DNA of 64,000 nt. Source: Bacteriovorax sp. BAL6_X. Its GTDB lineage: Bacteria; Bdellovibrionota; Bacteriovoracia; Bacteriovoracales; Bacteriovoracaceae. The stretch lies in assembly GCF_000443995.1 (NCBI RefSeq), contig NZ_AUMC01000010.1, positions 955,198 to 1,019,197 of the forward strand. Direction: 5' to 3'. Below the pieces are notes generated by a model. It did not search any database. It was not told the DNA's origin and saw only the letters and a program-made list of their open reading frames with translations. Below are positions 25,638 through 34,759 of this stretch, one piece after another (the stretch's first letter is position 1; every line of letters begins with the position of its first letter). The translations under genes and the position numbers were made by a program.

Positions 25638-28600
25638 ATGAAAAAGATTTTTGCTTTAACAATTTATTCATTACTTGTTTCTTGTGGTGGCCAAGGAGGA
25701 GCAGAAGTAGCTTCACAAGTTATAAAGGGAACTAAAAAAGACACAACTGAGCAAGTAAGTAATAATTATTCAGAGTCCCTTACTCAAACTTCACCATTCA
25801 CTTATAATATGAATACAAGTGAATTATTTGTTCGTCGTACAAATGTTGATGACATAACGAATGAAAAATATATCAATATCTCAATTCGTCGCAACGGAAA
25901 TGAGACAAGACTGAATCACAGAAACTTTGAAAAAGGCCTTCGCCATATAAAGATTTCTGGAATTAAGCTAGTCATCACCCGTGATTCTCGAATTGGTAAA
26001 CTGTTACAAAATTCTTATGATCTTAAGTCTCTCGAACTTAATGCTCAAGAAGTTGTTGTCGATATGAGTTTAGATTTACCTTCAACAAATGTCGTTATTA
26101 ATGCAAAAAAGTTAAAATTCAATAATCTAAGTAGCATAATAACAACTCCTAGTTTTGTGACGGATAGTGCTCCTCAGTTTGGTGATGGCCAGCACGGGGC
26201 CAGCGCAGGCTCTATTTATTTAAATATCGAAGAGTTTGAATATGAAAAGAGCTATATAAAACCATTTATTTTGATAGGTGGAAGAGGTCAGGCCGCGGGG
26301 GTTGGACAAGATGGTGTTGATGGCCTTAAAGTTGATGATCTTGGTAACGGTGTAATTTATCTTGAAAAAGGAATCAATATTCCTCTTATGCGATCATCGC
26401 CATCTCAAGCAGGACCTTCTACATTTGGGTCAGTATATAAAAAACAAAGTTCAAGTGGAACTAAGGTTTGGCCAACTAATGGTGGTGATGCGAAAGCAGG
26501 TGGAAAACCTGGAGAAGGTGGACGAGGTGGAGATCTTATTTCTACAATTGATATTTCTGAAGAACTTATTAAAAACAGAGGTGGGCAAACTGGAAAGCCT
26601 GCTGGTAAATATAGGGGCGGTAGAGCGGGATCACCAAGTCCAGCTTTTCAGCACTTATATGTTCATAATAAACTTAAGAGTAATACGAGAAAAGATTTTG
26701 TAGCAGGGAGGGATGTAAAGTCACCTGTGGCCATCAATGAAGTAGGGGAAACTGGTGAAATCCTATCAATGGAATATAAGACATGGCTTTCTGGAGAATT
26801 TTTAGAACAATCTCTTAAATATGGAAATGACCTTTTTATTGGAAATCATTTCAAAAAAGCCTATTCTCATTTTTCTAACCTTGAAGAACTCTGTCAAAAT
26901 TCATCTGTTCTAGATTCTCTCGCTAATTTAAAATGCCTTAAAGTTAGAACTCAATTTCAAAAATTAAGCTCAAACCTTAATTTTTTTGGTGAAACAATAA
27001 ATCAGCTGCCACTTTTTTCTTTAGAAACAAACTCGAAACTGTATCGTAAAGATATCGAAAGTTCACTTAAACTAATCTTTCTTTCAAAGATGAATTCTCT
27101 GAATAAATTTTCTCTTGAAGACAAATTAAATCTAATGGGTGTGACTCAAGATGAGTTATATACAAAGGCTTCAAATGATAATTTTACATTAACGCTACTT
27201 AATCGTGATATCTCTAAAGCAAATAAAGTCGTTGCGGAATTAAATCATTACGAGGATGAGTTTAAAGCCGAACTTGCTAATGTCGAGGCCGAAATTAGAA
27301 AACAGGCCCAAAGAAATATTATTGCAAAGGAAAAAAAGGCTAAGTTATTTAAAGTTTTAAGCTCTGTTGCTGCTGTAGGTAGCGTTATTCCAATTGGTCA
27401 GCCTGCTATTGGTATCGCTACTCAATCTCTTGCTTCCTTTATGCAAGTTTCACATGATGGAAATTTTAGGGATAAAATTAGTGGATTTAGAAAACTATAT
27501 AAGAGTGTGAAAAAGATTGACTTGGATAAGTCGTCGAAGAATTGGAACGAAGGCTTTTCAAAAATTAAATATAGTTCTCTTAGGGATGATCTTGAAGATG
27601 CAAAGAATGCTAAAGAAAGAGATGAGGTATATGATAGATACCTTAATGATGTCGAAGAAGTTGTCTCTCCAATCGTAAAATCTCTTACTAAAGAAATTAA
27701 TTCTTATAAGAGAATTAGTTTTCCGAGAAATGCTGTTGAAAAGGAAATTGCTCGTCTTAAAAATAGTGATGCTATGTTTAAGATACTAACAAATAAGTTA
27801 TCTAAACTTGTAAGTAAGAGAAAAGAAGCAGTTGATGCGCTCTCAGCAATCCAAACGACTATTCTTAGTACTGTTCTTGGAATTCAAGATAGTTTTGATC
27901 AGATTGCAAGAATATCTTACGCTAAACAAAATCTTCTTTTGAATGAAAAATATATTCTAACAACTGACTTCGATTCTATTGTTGATAATGCTGTGAACCG
28001 ACTATTGTCATATAATTATGACCTTTATAATTCTATTCAGTATACTTATTTAGGGGAGGCAAATGAGTATAATTTTTATGAGTCCCTAGATCAGATTTTA
28101 AATAGAATGGATATTGATCTTAGACTAAGAGACGAGCGTGATTTAGATCATGATATTTCAAACTATATTGCTATGTTTGAAGATAACTTTAGGCATGTAG
28201 CATATCGTATTGTTAAAAGGCTTGAAAAGAACAACTTAAAATATGAAAAAGACTTTATCCTACATCTCAATAAAGCAGAAATTGATCGATTAAATACTGG
28301 AAATGATCTCTATATTGACATGTTTAAGTATCAAGATATCTTAAATAATGAAAAAGGATTAAAAGTTAAGAATATTAAAGTTGTTGCAGATTATGATGCA
28401 TATGTTGATAGAAGTGGAATTAATATGATTGAAGTTCTTGTAACTCATGGAGACTCACACTTTATTAGATCAAATGAAAACTTATTTGAATTAACTTCAC
28501 CAGTTGAGCACAAGTGGGGAGCTTCAATTGATATTATAAGTGGAAGACAAGCAGATATTGCTCCTTCTAAGGTCAACTTTAGTTCATTTGGTGCAATTGC

Positions 28601-28739
28601 TGATATCGATATAGAGGGGCTTGATGTATTTAATAGGGCCTCGCTATTAGGGCAGTATAAAGTTGAATTTATTAATAAAACTGGAAAAGATGTAAAGTTA
28701 ACAAGCCTCTCTCTAGTTGTAGAATATGAATATCAGTAA
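25638..28739 (+). CDS. Large lipoprotein with glycine-rich segment and helical domains
   Basis: The start is the ATG at 25638, with GGAG at 25628-25631; an in-frame ATG at 25626 overlaps that site. The 1033-residue protein begins with a lipoprotein signal (FALTIYSLLVSC, then GGQGGAE). Residues about 30-180 are a beta region (VVINAKKLKFNNL repeats). Residues about 180-350 are glycine-rich and collagen-like in composition (GGRGQAAGVGQDG, GGDAKAGGKPGEGGRGGD, GGRAGSPSP). Residues about 400-850 are mainly helical with coiled coils and a central hydrophobic patch (VAAVGSVIPIGQPAIGIA). The C-terminus is a beta domain ending in VEYEYQ. I do not recognise the whole architecture. The gene stands alone between two strong terminators. 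A surface adhesin or toxin-like role is possible but unproven. Confidence 0.8.
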   Translation: MKKIFALTIYSLLVSCGGQGGAEVASQVIKGTKKDTTEQVSNNYSESLTQTSPFTYNMNTSELFVRRTNVDDITNEKYINISIRRNGNETRLNHRNFEKGLRHIKISGIKLVITRDSRIGKLLQNSYDLKSLELNAQEVVVDMSLDLPSTNVVINAKKLKFNNLSSIITTPSFVTDSAPQFGDGQHGASAGSIYLNIEEFEYEKSYIKPFILIGGRGQAAGVGQDGVDGLKVDDLGNGVIYLEKGINIPLMRSSPSQAGPSTFGSVYKKQSSSGTKVWPTNGGDAKAGGKPGEGGRGGDLISTIDISEELIKNRGGQTGKPAGKYRGGRAGSPSPAFQHLYVHNKLKSNTRKDFVAGRDVKSPVAINEVGETGEILSMEYKTWLSGEFLEQSLKYGNDLFIGNHFKKAYSHFSNLEELCQNSSVLDSLANLKCLKVRTQFQKLSSNLNFFGETINQLPLFSLETNSKLYRKDIESSLKLIFLSKMNSLNKFSLEDKLNLMGVTQDELYTKASNDNFTLTLLNRDISKANKVVAELNHYEDEFKAELANVEAEIRKQAQRNIIAKEKKAKLFKVLSSVAAVGSVIPIGQPAIGIATQSLASFMQVSHDGNFRDKISGFRKLYKSVKKIDLDKSSKNWNEGFSKIKYSSLRDDLEDAKNAKERDEVYDRYLNDVEEVVSPIVKSLTKEINSYKRISFPRNAVEKEIARLKNSDAMFKILTNKLSKLVSKRKEAVDALSAIQTTILSTVLGIQDSFDQIARISYAKQNLLLNEKYILTTDFDSIVDNAVNRLLSYNYDLYNSIQYTYLGEANEYNFYESLDQILNRMDIDLRLRDERDLDHDISNYIAMFEDNFRHVAYRIVKRLEKNNLKYEKDFILHLNKAEIDRLNTGNDLYIDMFKYQDILNNEKGLKVKNIKVVADYDAYVDRSGINMIEVLVTHGDSHFIRSNENLFELTSPVEHKWGASIDIISGRQADIAPSKVNFSSFGAIADIDIEGLDVFNRASLLGQYKVEFINKTGKDVKLTSLSLVVEYEYQ

Positions 28740-28748
28740 TATTGACTC

Positions 28749-28788
28749 AATAAATAAAGGCCTGCTTAGTTGCAGGCCTTTATTTATT
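28749..28788. terminator. Strong bidirectional terminator between convergent genes
   Basis: A 17-bp perfect inverted repeat (28749-28765 with 28772-28788) encloses a 6-nt loop TTAGTT. The GC core GGCCTGC/GCAGGCC is flanked by A-rich left and T-rich right arms, so it can terminate both the large lipoprotein gene and the convergent cyclase gene, whose stop codon it abuts. Confidence 0.93.
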
Positions 28789-28789
28789 T

Positions 28790-31063
28790 TTACTTACTTG
28801 TTAATGTATAAACACCATCCCACTCTGGTGGAGGAGGAAGTTCCTTATAATCTACACAACGCTTAATATAGATTTCTGATGGATTTGTTTTGATACCTTT
28901 TAAATCTGGGTAGCGCATATATTCAAGCTCTAGTGTTTGCTTAAATAACTCAATGGCCTCATCCCATTTCTGGTTCTTATATAAAAGAATCGCCTTAGAG
29001 AATTTATCTGCAAGCTCTTTTAAATAATCAGGTGCTGTCGCCTTTAGTCCTAATAGGTCGTAACTTGTTACTGGTATTGACTTTCCAACAACACGAATAG
29101 TATCAAGCTCACGCCATAAGAATTCTTCTCCTGCAAGATCAACTGTTTCCTTTGCCACTTGAGTGAAAATCCCATATTGCTTTGCCGATTCTTCAAGACG
29201 AGCTGCCAGGTTTACAGAGTCTCCCATCATTGTATAGTTCATACGAGATGCAGAACCCATATTTCCTGTTACGATGTCTCCTGAATTGATACCAATTCTC
29301 ATTCTCATATCGTGAACGATCTTTGGCCATTTATCACCCTCAGAAACCCATTTTTTTCGAAGCTCTAATAGTGCCTCTTGCATCTTGTGGGCTACCATGC
29401 AAGCTCGTTGGGCATGATCTTTAAGTTCCATTGGTGCGCCAAAGAAGGCGATAATAGCATCTCCTTCATACTTGTCGAGTGTACCTTTTTCTTCAAGTAG
29501 AATATCTGTCATGGCCGTTAAATACTCATTTAAAAGTTCAACTAGTTGAGTGGCCGATAACTTTTCCGAGAAGCTTGAGAAACCTTGGATATCTGTAAAA
29601 AATGCTGTTCTTATTCCTGAGGTACCACCAAGAGTAGGTGCTGATCCTGCCTCATACATTTCGTCAATAAGCTCTGGGGAGATATAACTTCCAAAGGCAC
29701 TCTTTAGAAAGGCCTTGTCTTGATTGGCCATATAAAAGTTTACAATTGTATTCCATGAGTAGCATAGGACTAAGGCAAAGAAGCACCAGAATAATTTCGT
29801 TTCAAAACCCTGTGGAATAAAATAGTAAGTATCGGTGTAGTAAAGACCTGAAACTAATAGAACAAGTGTAAAGAGGTCAAAAATCGGATTTTCTTTTAAT
29901 TGTATTAAGAGAAGTAGAATGACTGATCCAACAAGTAGTGCCCAAGATAGTTTTGCTGAATCAATGAATTTCTTAAAGAAGTGGCCATCAATAAGCATTT
30001 GAACGAAGTTCATGTGAAAGAGAACTCCTGGTAGCATTGAATCAACGGGAGTATTTCTTAAGTCGTGTGCTCCAAAAGCTGTCGCACCAACAAAGACAAG
30101 GGAGCCATCGAATAATTTCTTAAACTCAGGGTCATTTGGATCTTTTTCAATGATTTGATAGATAGGAATGCGAGTGTATGCATCTGCACCACCTATCCAA
30201 CGAACTTTTGTTTCACCTTTTAGATTTAGCTCAATATCTCCTTTTTTTGTCATTAAGATTGGAACTCCACCTTGAGTTCTTAGATCGAGTTGAGTTTTGA
30301 AAATATCCTTATTTTCACCTTTTTCATTTTCATCAAACTCACCAATCCAGTGCATATAAGAAGTTAGCCCGTATGAAGGGACATGAACTTCTTGATAAGG
30401 AAATGCAAGGGCCTTGTAGTGTCTAATAACGCCATCATTATCAGCTCTGGCCTCAATGAAACCTAGTGATACCTCAGCATCAATAATTCCTTGGAGGGGA
30501 TAAACAGAGTTAGAAATAATTGTGGGTTCCATATTATATTTTACACCACCTACTTTTGTATTAAGGGCAAAGAGGTATAAATCATCTGGCATAGCAGGGT
30601 AGTGATCAGTACCATATACTTCTAAGTTGTAAGGCATAATGACCCGATTATTTGGTATTTCTTGAAAGTATTCAATGGCCGAAATTAAATCATTATCCGG
30701 ATTAACACCATTACAAGTCATGGACTCCTCTGAAAAGAAAACATCAAAGGCCACTACTTTTGCACCATAACCACGAAGCTTTCTTATCATCGTTCCCCAA
30801 TGAGAACGAGAAATTGGCCAAGATCCCAGTCTTCTAATTGAGTCATCATCAATATCGGCAAGAATTAGCTTTGGGTTTGGTTTGTTCTCATCCATTGTTT
30901 GCATCATTCTTAAATCATAGAAACGATTTTCAAAAAATGAAGCATAACCTGTAAGGTCTTTAAAGTTCTGATCGTATGTTCTTGAGTATAGAGAGAAGAA
31001 CACACTGGCACATGAAAATAATATGATAAAAAATAGTCCTGTGTATTTAATAATATTTTTCAT
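28790..31063 (-). CDS. CHASE2-domain class III adenylate/guanylate cyclase
   Basis: This 757-residue inner-membrane receptor makes cyclic nucleotide. A signal-anchor helix (about 5-25) precedes a periplasmic CHASE2 domain (about 30-355) with ADIDDDSIRRLG, WPISRSHW and VVAFDVFFSEES. Three short transmembrane helices follow (about 368-445). The class III catalytic domain (about 485-670) has metal-binding FTDIQGFSSFSE and YEGDAIIAFFGAP and the transition-state segment MGDSVNLAARLEE. A Lys before YEGDA fits ATP specificity, but guanylate activity is not excluded. The C-terminal part (about 690-735) is TPR-like. It is the last gene of a leftward set, 22 bp after a TPR/barrel protein and behind a FecR-domain protein, which suggests that an envelope signal feeds CHASE2. 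Confidence 0.92.
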   Translation of the reverse strand: MKNIIKYTGLFFIILFSCASVFFSLYSRTYDQNFKDLTGYASFFENRFYDLRMMQTMDENKPNPKLILADIDDDSIRRLGSWPISRSHWGTMIRKLRGYGAKVVAFDVFFSEESMTCNGVNPDNDLISAIEYFQEIPNNRVIMPYNLEVYGTDHYPAMPDDLYLFALNTKVGGVKYNMEPTIISNSVYPLQGIIDAEVSLGFIEARADNDGVIRHYKALAFPYQEVHVPSYGLTSYMHWIGEFDENEKGENKDIFKTQLDLRTQGGVPILMTKKGDIELNLKGETKVRWIGGADAYTRIPIYQIIEKDPNDPEFKKLFDGSLVFVGATAFGAHDLRNTPVDSMLPGVLFHMNFVQMLIDGHFFKKFIDSAKLSWALLVGSVILLLLIQLKENPIFDLFTLVLLVSGLYYTDTYYFIPQGFETKLFWCFFALVLCYSWNTIVNFYMANQDKAFLKSAFGSYISPELIDEMYEAGSAPTLGGTSGIRTAFFTDIQGFSSFSEKLSATQLVELLNEYLTAMTDILLEEKGTLDKYEGDAIIAFFGAPMELKDHAQRACMVAHKMQEALLELRKKWVSEGDKWPKIVHDMRMRIGINSGDIVTGNMGSASRMNYTMMGDSVNLAARLEESAKQYGIFTQVAKETVDLAGEEFLWRELDTIRVVGKSIPVTSYDLLGLKATAPDYLKELADKFSKAILLYKNQKWDEAIELFKQTLELEYMRYPDLKGIKTNPSEIYIKRCVDYKELPPPPEWDGVYTLTSK

Positions 31064-31085
31064 AGTAATCCGTAGTTTTTAGCTT

Positions 31086-32666
31086 TTAATAGTAATAAGA
31101 GAAATCAATGGCCGTTTGATGGGCCGTGTAATTACTCGTATCTTCGTCAGAACTGTTGTTTGTATAAATATACTCTACCCCAAATGAAAAGTTACGATTG
31201 ATAATTCGCGTAAGCTTTGAATTGAATGAAGTTGTCATTTCAAGCCCACGGTTTGCATCTGTCGTAGCGTCTTCATAGCTTATGAAGTTTGTTGAAAGAC
31301 CTGCATTCAAACTTGTATTTGGGAGAAGGCCTGGAATAATATAGTCAACACGAAGTAGGTGCGATGTCGAGTTTAAGTTTGGAGAGTTTGCATATTCACT
31401 ACTATTAAACTGATAGAGTAGAACAAATATTCCATAAGTCTTCTTAATAATTTGATCAGCAGAAACTATCATCGAAGACCTATCAAGACTTTCTGTATAA
31501 TATGAATACGTTTGATACTTAAAGGTTAAAGTCGTGTTACCAACTTCATAAAAAGGCATTTCACTACCTAATTCAAATTGTTGAGAACGGTAATTAAATT
31601 GCTTACTTTTTTGTGCATTCACATCCTTGGCCTGGTAGTCATAAACTAAGTTTGCAAATAAGCGAGCAGGTTTTTTATTTAATCGATAAGCGAAGTCGAT
31701 ATCTAGTTCAGGTGTAATATTATAGCTATCATTAGAGTAGATTTCAGAATCAATACGATCAGTATAGATAGTGTTCTTAAGCTCTAGAGAAGGCGTGATG
31801 GTGTATCTTCTCTTAAAGTTAAAGGCCTTTTCAATATTAAGGCGAGTTTGAGAAAAGAATGAGTCCTTATTCGTTCCAGTTGAGCTCGGTAGGTCATCTG
31901 AAAGAGTAACGTTATTATCATATGTGACTTTTTCTTCAAGGCTTAGGCTTAGTCTTTCGCTAGGTAAGGGGGCGCCATTTATTAGCTTATCTTCTTCTAA
32001 GAAAAATTCTTTTTTTATTTCTTTTATTCGATTATCGATATCATCTGCTGTTGAACTATTAGGGTCAATATCAATGGCCTTGTAATAATCAGGAAGGATA
32101 TACTTTTGGACAATTTCTCTTGTGCGACTCGTTTCTCTTGCAATCTCTAAATTCATATTTGCAATTTGAAAGTAAGAGATTTGCTTCATCTCTTTTGAAG
32201 TGTTTTTGTCTTTTAAGAGTTTTCCAAAATAAACCTTCGCATTCTTCGGTTCTTCCTTTAGCTGATATATATAGGCAATATAGTAATTTGATTGCTCTAC
32301 TTTATATTTCGCTTTTTCAGATTTTTTAAAATTCTCAATTGCATCATCTAGGTTGTTGATAGCAAAATTGGCTTGGCCCAATTCATAATTAAGCTCATTG
32401 GCCTTACTTCCTTTCTTAATGGCCGAACTAAAGGCATCAATTGCTTTGATATACTCTTGAATACGAGAGTAGGAAATACCAAGTAGATAATCCTTTACTC
32501 CCGGGGATTTGGAGCTTTTAAAATTCTTATAATTTGGTGAATTCAGTAATTCTATAACTTTCTCGTAATCTGAGTTTTCAAATGCACGGTAAACAGGAGT
32601 CATGCTTTGGGCAAGTCCCATAGAGGTGATGCTAGCAAATGCCAGTGCGATAAATATCTTTTTCAA
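31086..32666 (-). CDS. TPR-containing outer-membrane beta-barrel protein
   Basis: This 526-residue protein starts at TTG with AAAGGA upstream. A signal peptide covers 1-19 (cleavage after GLAQ). Residues about 25-210 are TPR-type helical repeats (YSRIQEYIKAIDAFSSAI, YELGQANFAINNLDDAIENF, YYIAYIYQLKEEPKNAKVYF). Residues about 235-526 are amphipathic beta strands ending in the aromatic C-terminus IDFSYYY, the usual Bam-recognised signature of an outer-membrane barrel. The combination of a periplasmic TPR region with a 12-to-16-strand barrel resembles export or assembly porins of the surface-polymer type. It lies between FecR and CHASE2-cyclase genes in the same orientation, which suggests one signalling or secretion unit. 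The function is not established. Confidence 0.82.
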   Translation of the reverse strand: MKKIFIALAFASITSMGLAQSMTPVYRAFENSDYEKVIELLNSPNYKNFKSSKSPGVKDYLLGISYSRIQEYIKAIDAFSSAIKKGSKANELNYELGQANFAINNLDDAIENFKKSEKAKYKVEQSNYYIAYIYQLKEEPKNAKVYFGKLLKDKNTSKEMKQISYFQIANMNLEIARETSRTREIVQKYILPDYYKAIDIDPNSSTADDIDNRIKEIKKEFFLEEDKLINGAPLPSERLSLSLEEKVTYDNNVTLSDDLPSSTGTNKDSFFSQTRLNIEKAFNFKRRYTITPSLELKNTIYTDRIDSEIYSNDSYNITPELDIDFAYRLNKKPARLFANLVYDYQAKDVNAQKSKQFNYRSQQFELGSEMPFYEVGNTTLTFKYQTYSYYTESLDRSSMIVSADQIIKKTYGIFVLLYQFNSSEYANSPNLNSTSHLLRVDYIIPGLLPNTSLNAGLSTNFISYEDATTDANRGLEMTTSFNSKLTRIINRNFSFGVEYIYTNNSSDEDTSNYTAHQTAIDFSYYY

Positions 32667-32749
32667 AGTCAGTCCTTTAACTTTTTATTTAAATTTAGGT
32701 ATTTATAAATAATTTTACTGATAAATCGAATGATTGAATAGGGGAAATT

Positions 32750-32777
32750 TGGCCACAGAGCTTTTAAACTGTGGCCA
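32750..32777 (-). repeat. Inverted repeat between FecR and TPR-barrel genes
   Basis: A perfect 9-bp inverted repeat, TGGCCACAG (32750-32758) and CTGTGGCCA (32769-32777), encloses a 10-nt loop. It lies 24 bp past the stop of the FecR gene in the direction of transcription. No clean T run follows, so it could be a weak terminator, an mRNA-stabilising hairpin or an attenuator setting FecR above the downstream genes. Confidence 0.6.
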
Positions 32778-32801
32778 TACTTGAGTGCCGAGTTCGGTTT
32801 A

Positions 32802-34145
32802 TTATTGACGATCGAGGATGACTTTTACACGTGTTCGGTTTGTTGATGTCGTATTAGTCTGATCAAGCATTTGGTCGCGATCATCCATCGTATTTTTTAG
32901 AATATCTGGGCCGTCATTAACCGGTCTTGAATCATCAGTAATCACTGGAGGTAACATTGGATTGCCAAGTGGTTTTTCTCCATCAGGGTTAAAGATATTC
33001 ATTGGTTCTTCTGGCATTATATTTGGTTTTGTTCCACCTGAAGCTGGATTACGATTTACAGTAATTTGAGGCTTGTTCTTTGGAATCATGTCACCATTTT
33101 CATTTACAACATAGAAGTCATTCTTGTACTCACCAGTTTCCTTGTCGAAACTACCCATTTGAACCGGTACAATTACTTCGTTAGTCATTGGATCAACTGG
33201 AGCATTCTTCGGAGGTGGAATATAAAGAGCATTATTTGTGTCTACAAAGCCACCTTCTTTCATCGTTCCCTTAGGATCGGCCTTTGTAACGGTAAGAGTT
33301 GGTGCTTGAGATGTTGGTACTTTAAGATTAGAGTCGGCCTTGGCCATTTGTCCCATAATCTCTGTTCCACCAGCTCCACTAAACTTTGAACTATCCATAC
33401 CTGGAGGGATGATATTTCGACTCATTTGTTTCTTTTCTGATTTATTCTTATCACCATTTGATGATGTCTTTGAACCATCATTTGCTTCAAGGGCCTTTAA
33501 CTGCTGTTTATTGATTTTTACTGGTTCAATTGGTTTTGAATCAACATTTGGCATAACTCCTGAAAGTTGTCCTTGGCGAACCATAACTGAAGTAGGTGAT
33601 GAAACAACTTTCTCTAGTCGATCTTGTAGAAAACGAGTCTTTTTAAAACTAGAAAGAGATCCCATGGCAACAGCACCTTCAAATGTAATAAGTGTCGTAT
33701 TATTATTGGCCGGGTTATAGTTAACTTGGAAGTCTGTTCCACGAACTCCCATGGCCGCTGTCTTCGTCTTAATAAAGAGTTTCGATTTCTTCTTATCAAT
33801 TTGTAGGTAGTTCTTAGATACTTTTGAGCGAAGCTGACCATTAATAAGATTGATAATTCCTGCCTTCTTTTTAGGAAATTGCTCAACTTCAACTTCTGAA
33901 TTTGCACCTAGAGTTAGATTCGATTTATCGATAAAGAGAAGCTTTACAAAGCTTCTGGCCTTTGTTGTGATCTTGGCCCCTTCTGGAACCCAGTCTCCTT
34001 TGGCCAGTGGTTTCTTTGTTTGGGAGTAAAAGACTTTTCCTCTTACTTTCATAACCTTAGCAACACCATTTTCAGAATTTGCATTTAAAGTCGAAAGATT
34101 GGCCAAAATTGCTATAGATAATATAATTAGTTTTAGTACCTTCAT
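32802..34145 (-). CDS. FecR-domain periplasmic protein
   Basis: I use the ATG at 34145 (447 residues) because GGGGA lies 7 bases upstream on the coding strand; an earlier in-frame start at 34172 lacks a site and would spoil the signal peptide. Residues 1-23 are a signal peptide (VLKLIILSIAILANLSTLNA). The FecR domain spans about 30-150 with the typical V-KVRGKVFYSQ, GDWVPEGAKITT, FVKLLFIDKSNLTLGANSEVEV and KTKTAAMGVRGTDFQVNY blocks. The rest (about 200-447) is a low-complexity, Pro/Asn/Lys-rich tail. There is no sigma factor nearby, so this is a stand-alone FecR protein. It heads a leftward set with a TPR-barrel protein and a CHASE2 cyclase, a partner combination that suggests ligand or surface sensing. 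Confidence 0.87.
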   Translation of the reverse strand: MKVLKLIILSIAILANLSTLNANSENGVAKVMKVRGKVFYSQTKKPLAKGDWVPEGAKITTKARSFVKLLFIDKSNLTLGANSEVEVEQFPKKKAGIINLINGQLRSKVSKNYLQIDKKKSKLFIKTKTAAMGVRGTDFQVNYNPANNNTTLITFEGAVAMGSLSSFKKTRFLQDRLEKVVSSPTSVMVRQGQLSGVMPNVDSKPIEPVKINKQQLKALEANDGSKTSSNGDKNKSEKKQMSRNIIPPGMDSSKFSGAGGTEIMGQMAKADSNLKVPTSQAPTLTVTKADPKGTMKEGGFVDTNNALYIPPPKNAPVDPMTNEVIVPVQMGSFDKETGEYKNDFYVVNENGDMIPKNKPQITVNRNPASGGTKPNIMPEEPMNIFNPDGEKPLGNPMLPPVITDDSRPVNDGPDILKNTMDDRDQMLDQTNTTSTNRTRVKVILDRQ

Positions 34146-34277
34146 AATGAGTCCCCACAAAATCAATCTCATTTATACTTATCGTAGATCAAAGTAATTT
34201 CTTAAGCTGAAACTTGTGTAAATGGCTAAAAATAAAGGGAGTTTGAATTCGGGTAACTTTCTGATATGACAAGAACT

Positions 34278-34299
34278 TGTGGCAGGTGGAACTGCCACA
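34278..34299 (-). terminator. Hairpin downstream of arsC, putative terminator
   Basis: TGTGGCAG (34278-34285) and CTGCCACA (34292-34299) pair perfectly around the loop GTGGAA. It sits about 20 bp beyond the arsC stop and before the FecR gene. No T run follows on the minus strand, so factor-independent termination is doubtful. Confidence 0.5.
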
Positions 34300-34317
34300 G
34301 TACGTAATTTTGGTAAG

Positions 34318-34677
34318 TTAGAGGATTGTATCAAAATTCTCAGTTGGCCTACCAATGGCCGCTTTTTTATCGTCATTAACTAGAATTGGTCGTTCTAGTA
34401 ATTTTGGGTTTTCGTGAACGATCTTGGCCCATTCAATATTTGATAACTCTTTTCCCGCAAGAGCTAAGTCTTTAAATAGTGCCTCTTTCGTACGAATTAA
34501 GCCTTCAAGAGGAGCTAGTCCCGTGTACTTTATTAGATCGATAAATTCTTTTTCTTCAATGCCATCTTTCAGATATTCTTTAACTCTAAAGCCAATACCT
34601 TCTTGAATACCCTTGTGTTCTAAATATTCTAGACCTTGGCGACTCTTAGAGCATCTTGGATTGTGATAATAAAGCAT
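34318..34677 (-). CDS. arsC: ArsC/Spx-fold reductase (arsenate reductase-like)
   Basis: This 119-residue thioredoxin-fold protein has YHNPRCSKSRQGL at the N-terminus, with the single catalytic Cys9 followed by Ser (CSKS). It also has the glutaredoxin-type ArsC region LLERPILVNDDKKAAIGRP (near 94-112), in which Arg96 and the second Arg (IGRP) match arsenate-binding residues of the family. The length matches glutaredoxin-coupled ArsC enzymes (115-140). It reduces arsenate to arsenite in the cytosol in known members. No arsB or arsR gene adjoins it, so a general YffB/Spx-like role cannot be excluded. An AGGAG ribosome site precedes the ATG. It is divergent from hemF. Confidence 0.85.
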   Translation of the reverse strand: MLYYHNPRCSKSRQGLEYLEHKGIQEGIGFRVKEYLKDGIEEKEFIDLIKYTGLAPLEGLIRTKEALFKDLALAGKELSNIEWAKIVHENPKLLERPILVNDDKKAAIGRPTENFDTIL

Positions 34678-34759
34678 TTATTCTACTCCTGATAATTATC
34701 ATATCAGTTCTTTTCTGATATATTTGGTTTTTAAAAAATAACTACCTAGGATTTTAGCC

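Noticed and set aside
26362..26703. 113-codon ORF in another frame of the large lipoprotein gene
   Set aside because: It is out of frame within a protein with consistent codon use and signal peptide, and has no independent start signals.
33340..33720. 126-codon plus-strand ORF opposite the FecR gene
   Set aside because: No ribosome site, no domain, and it lies wholly within a well-supported gene on the other strand.
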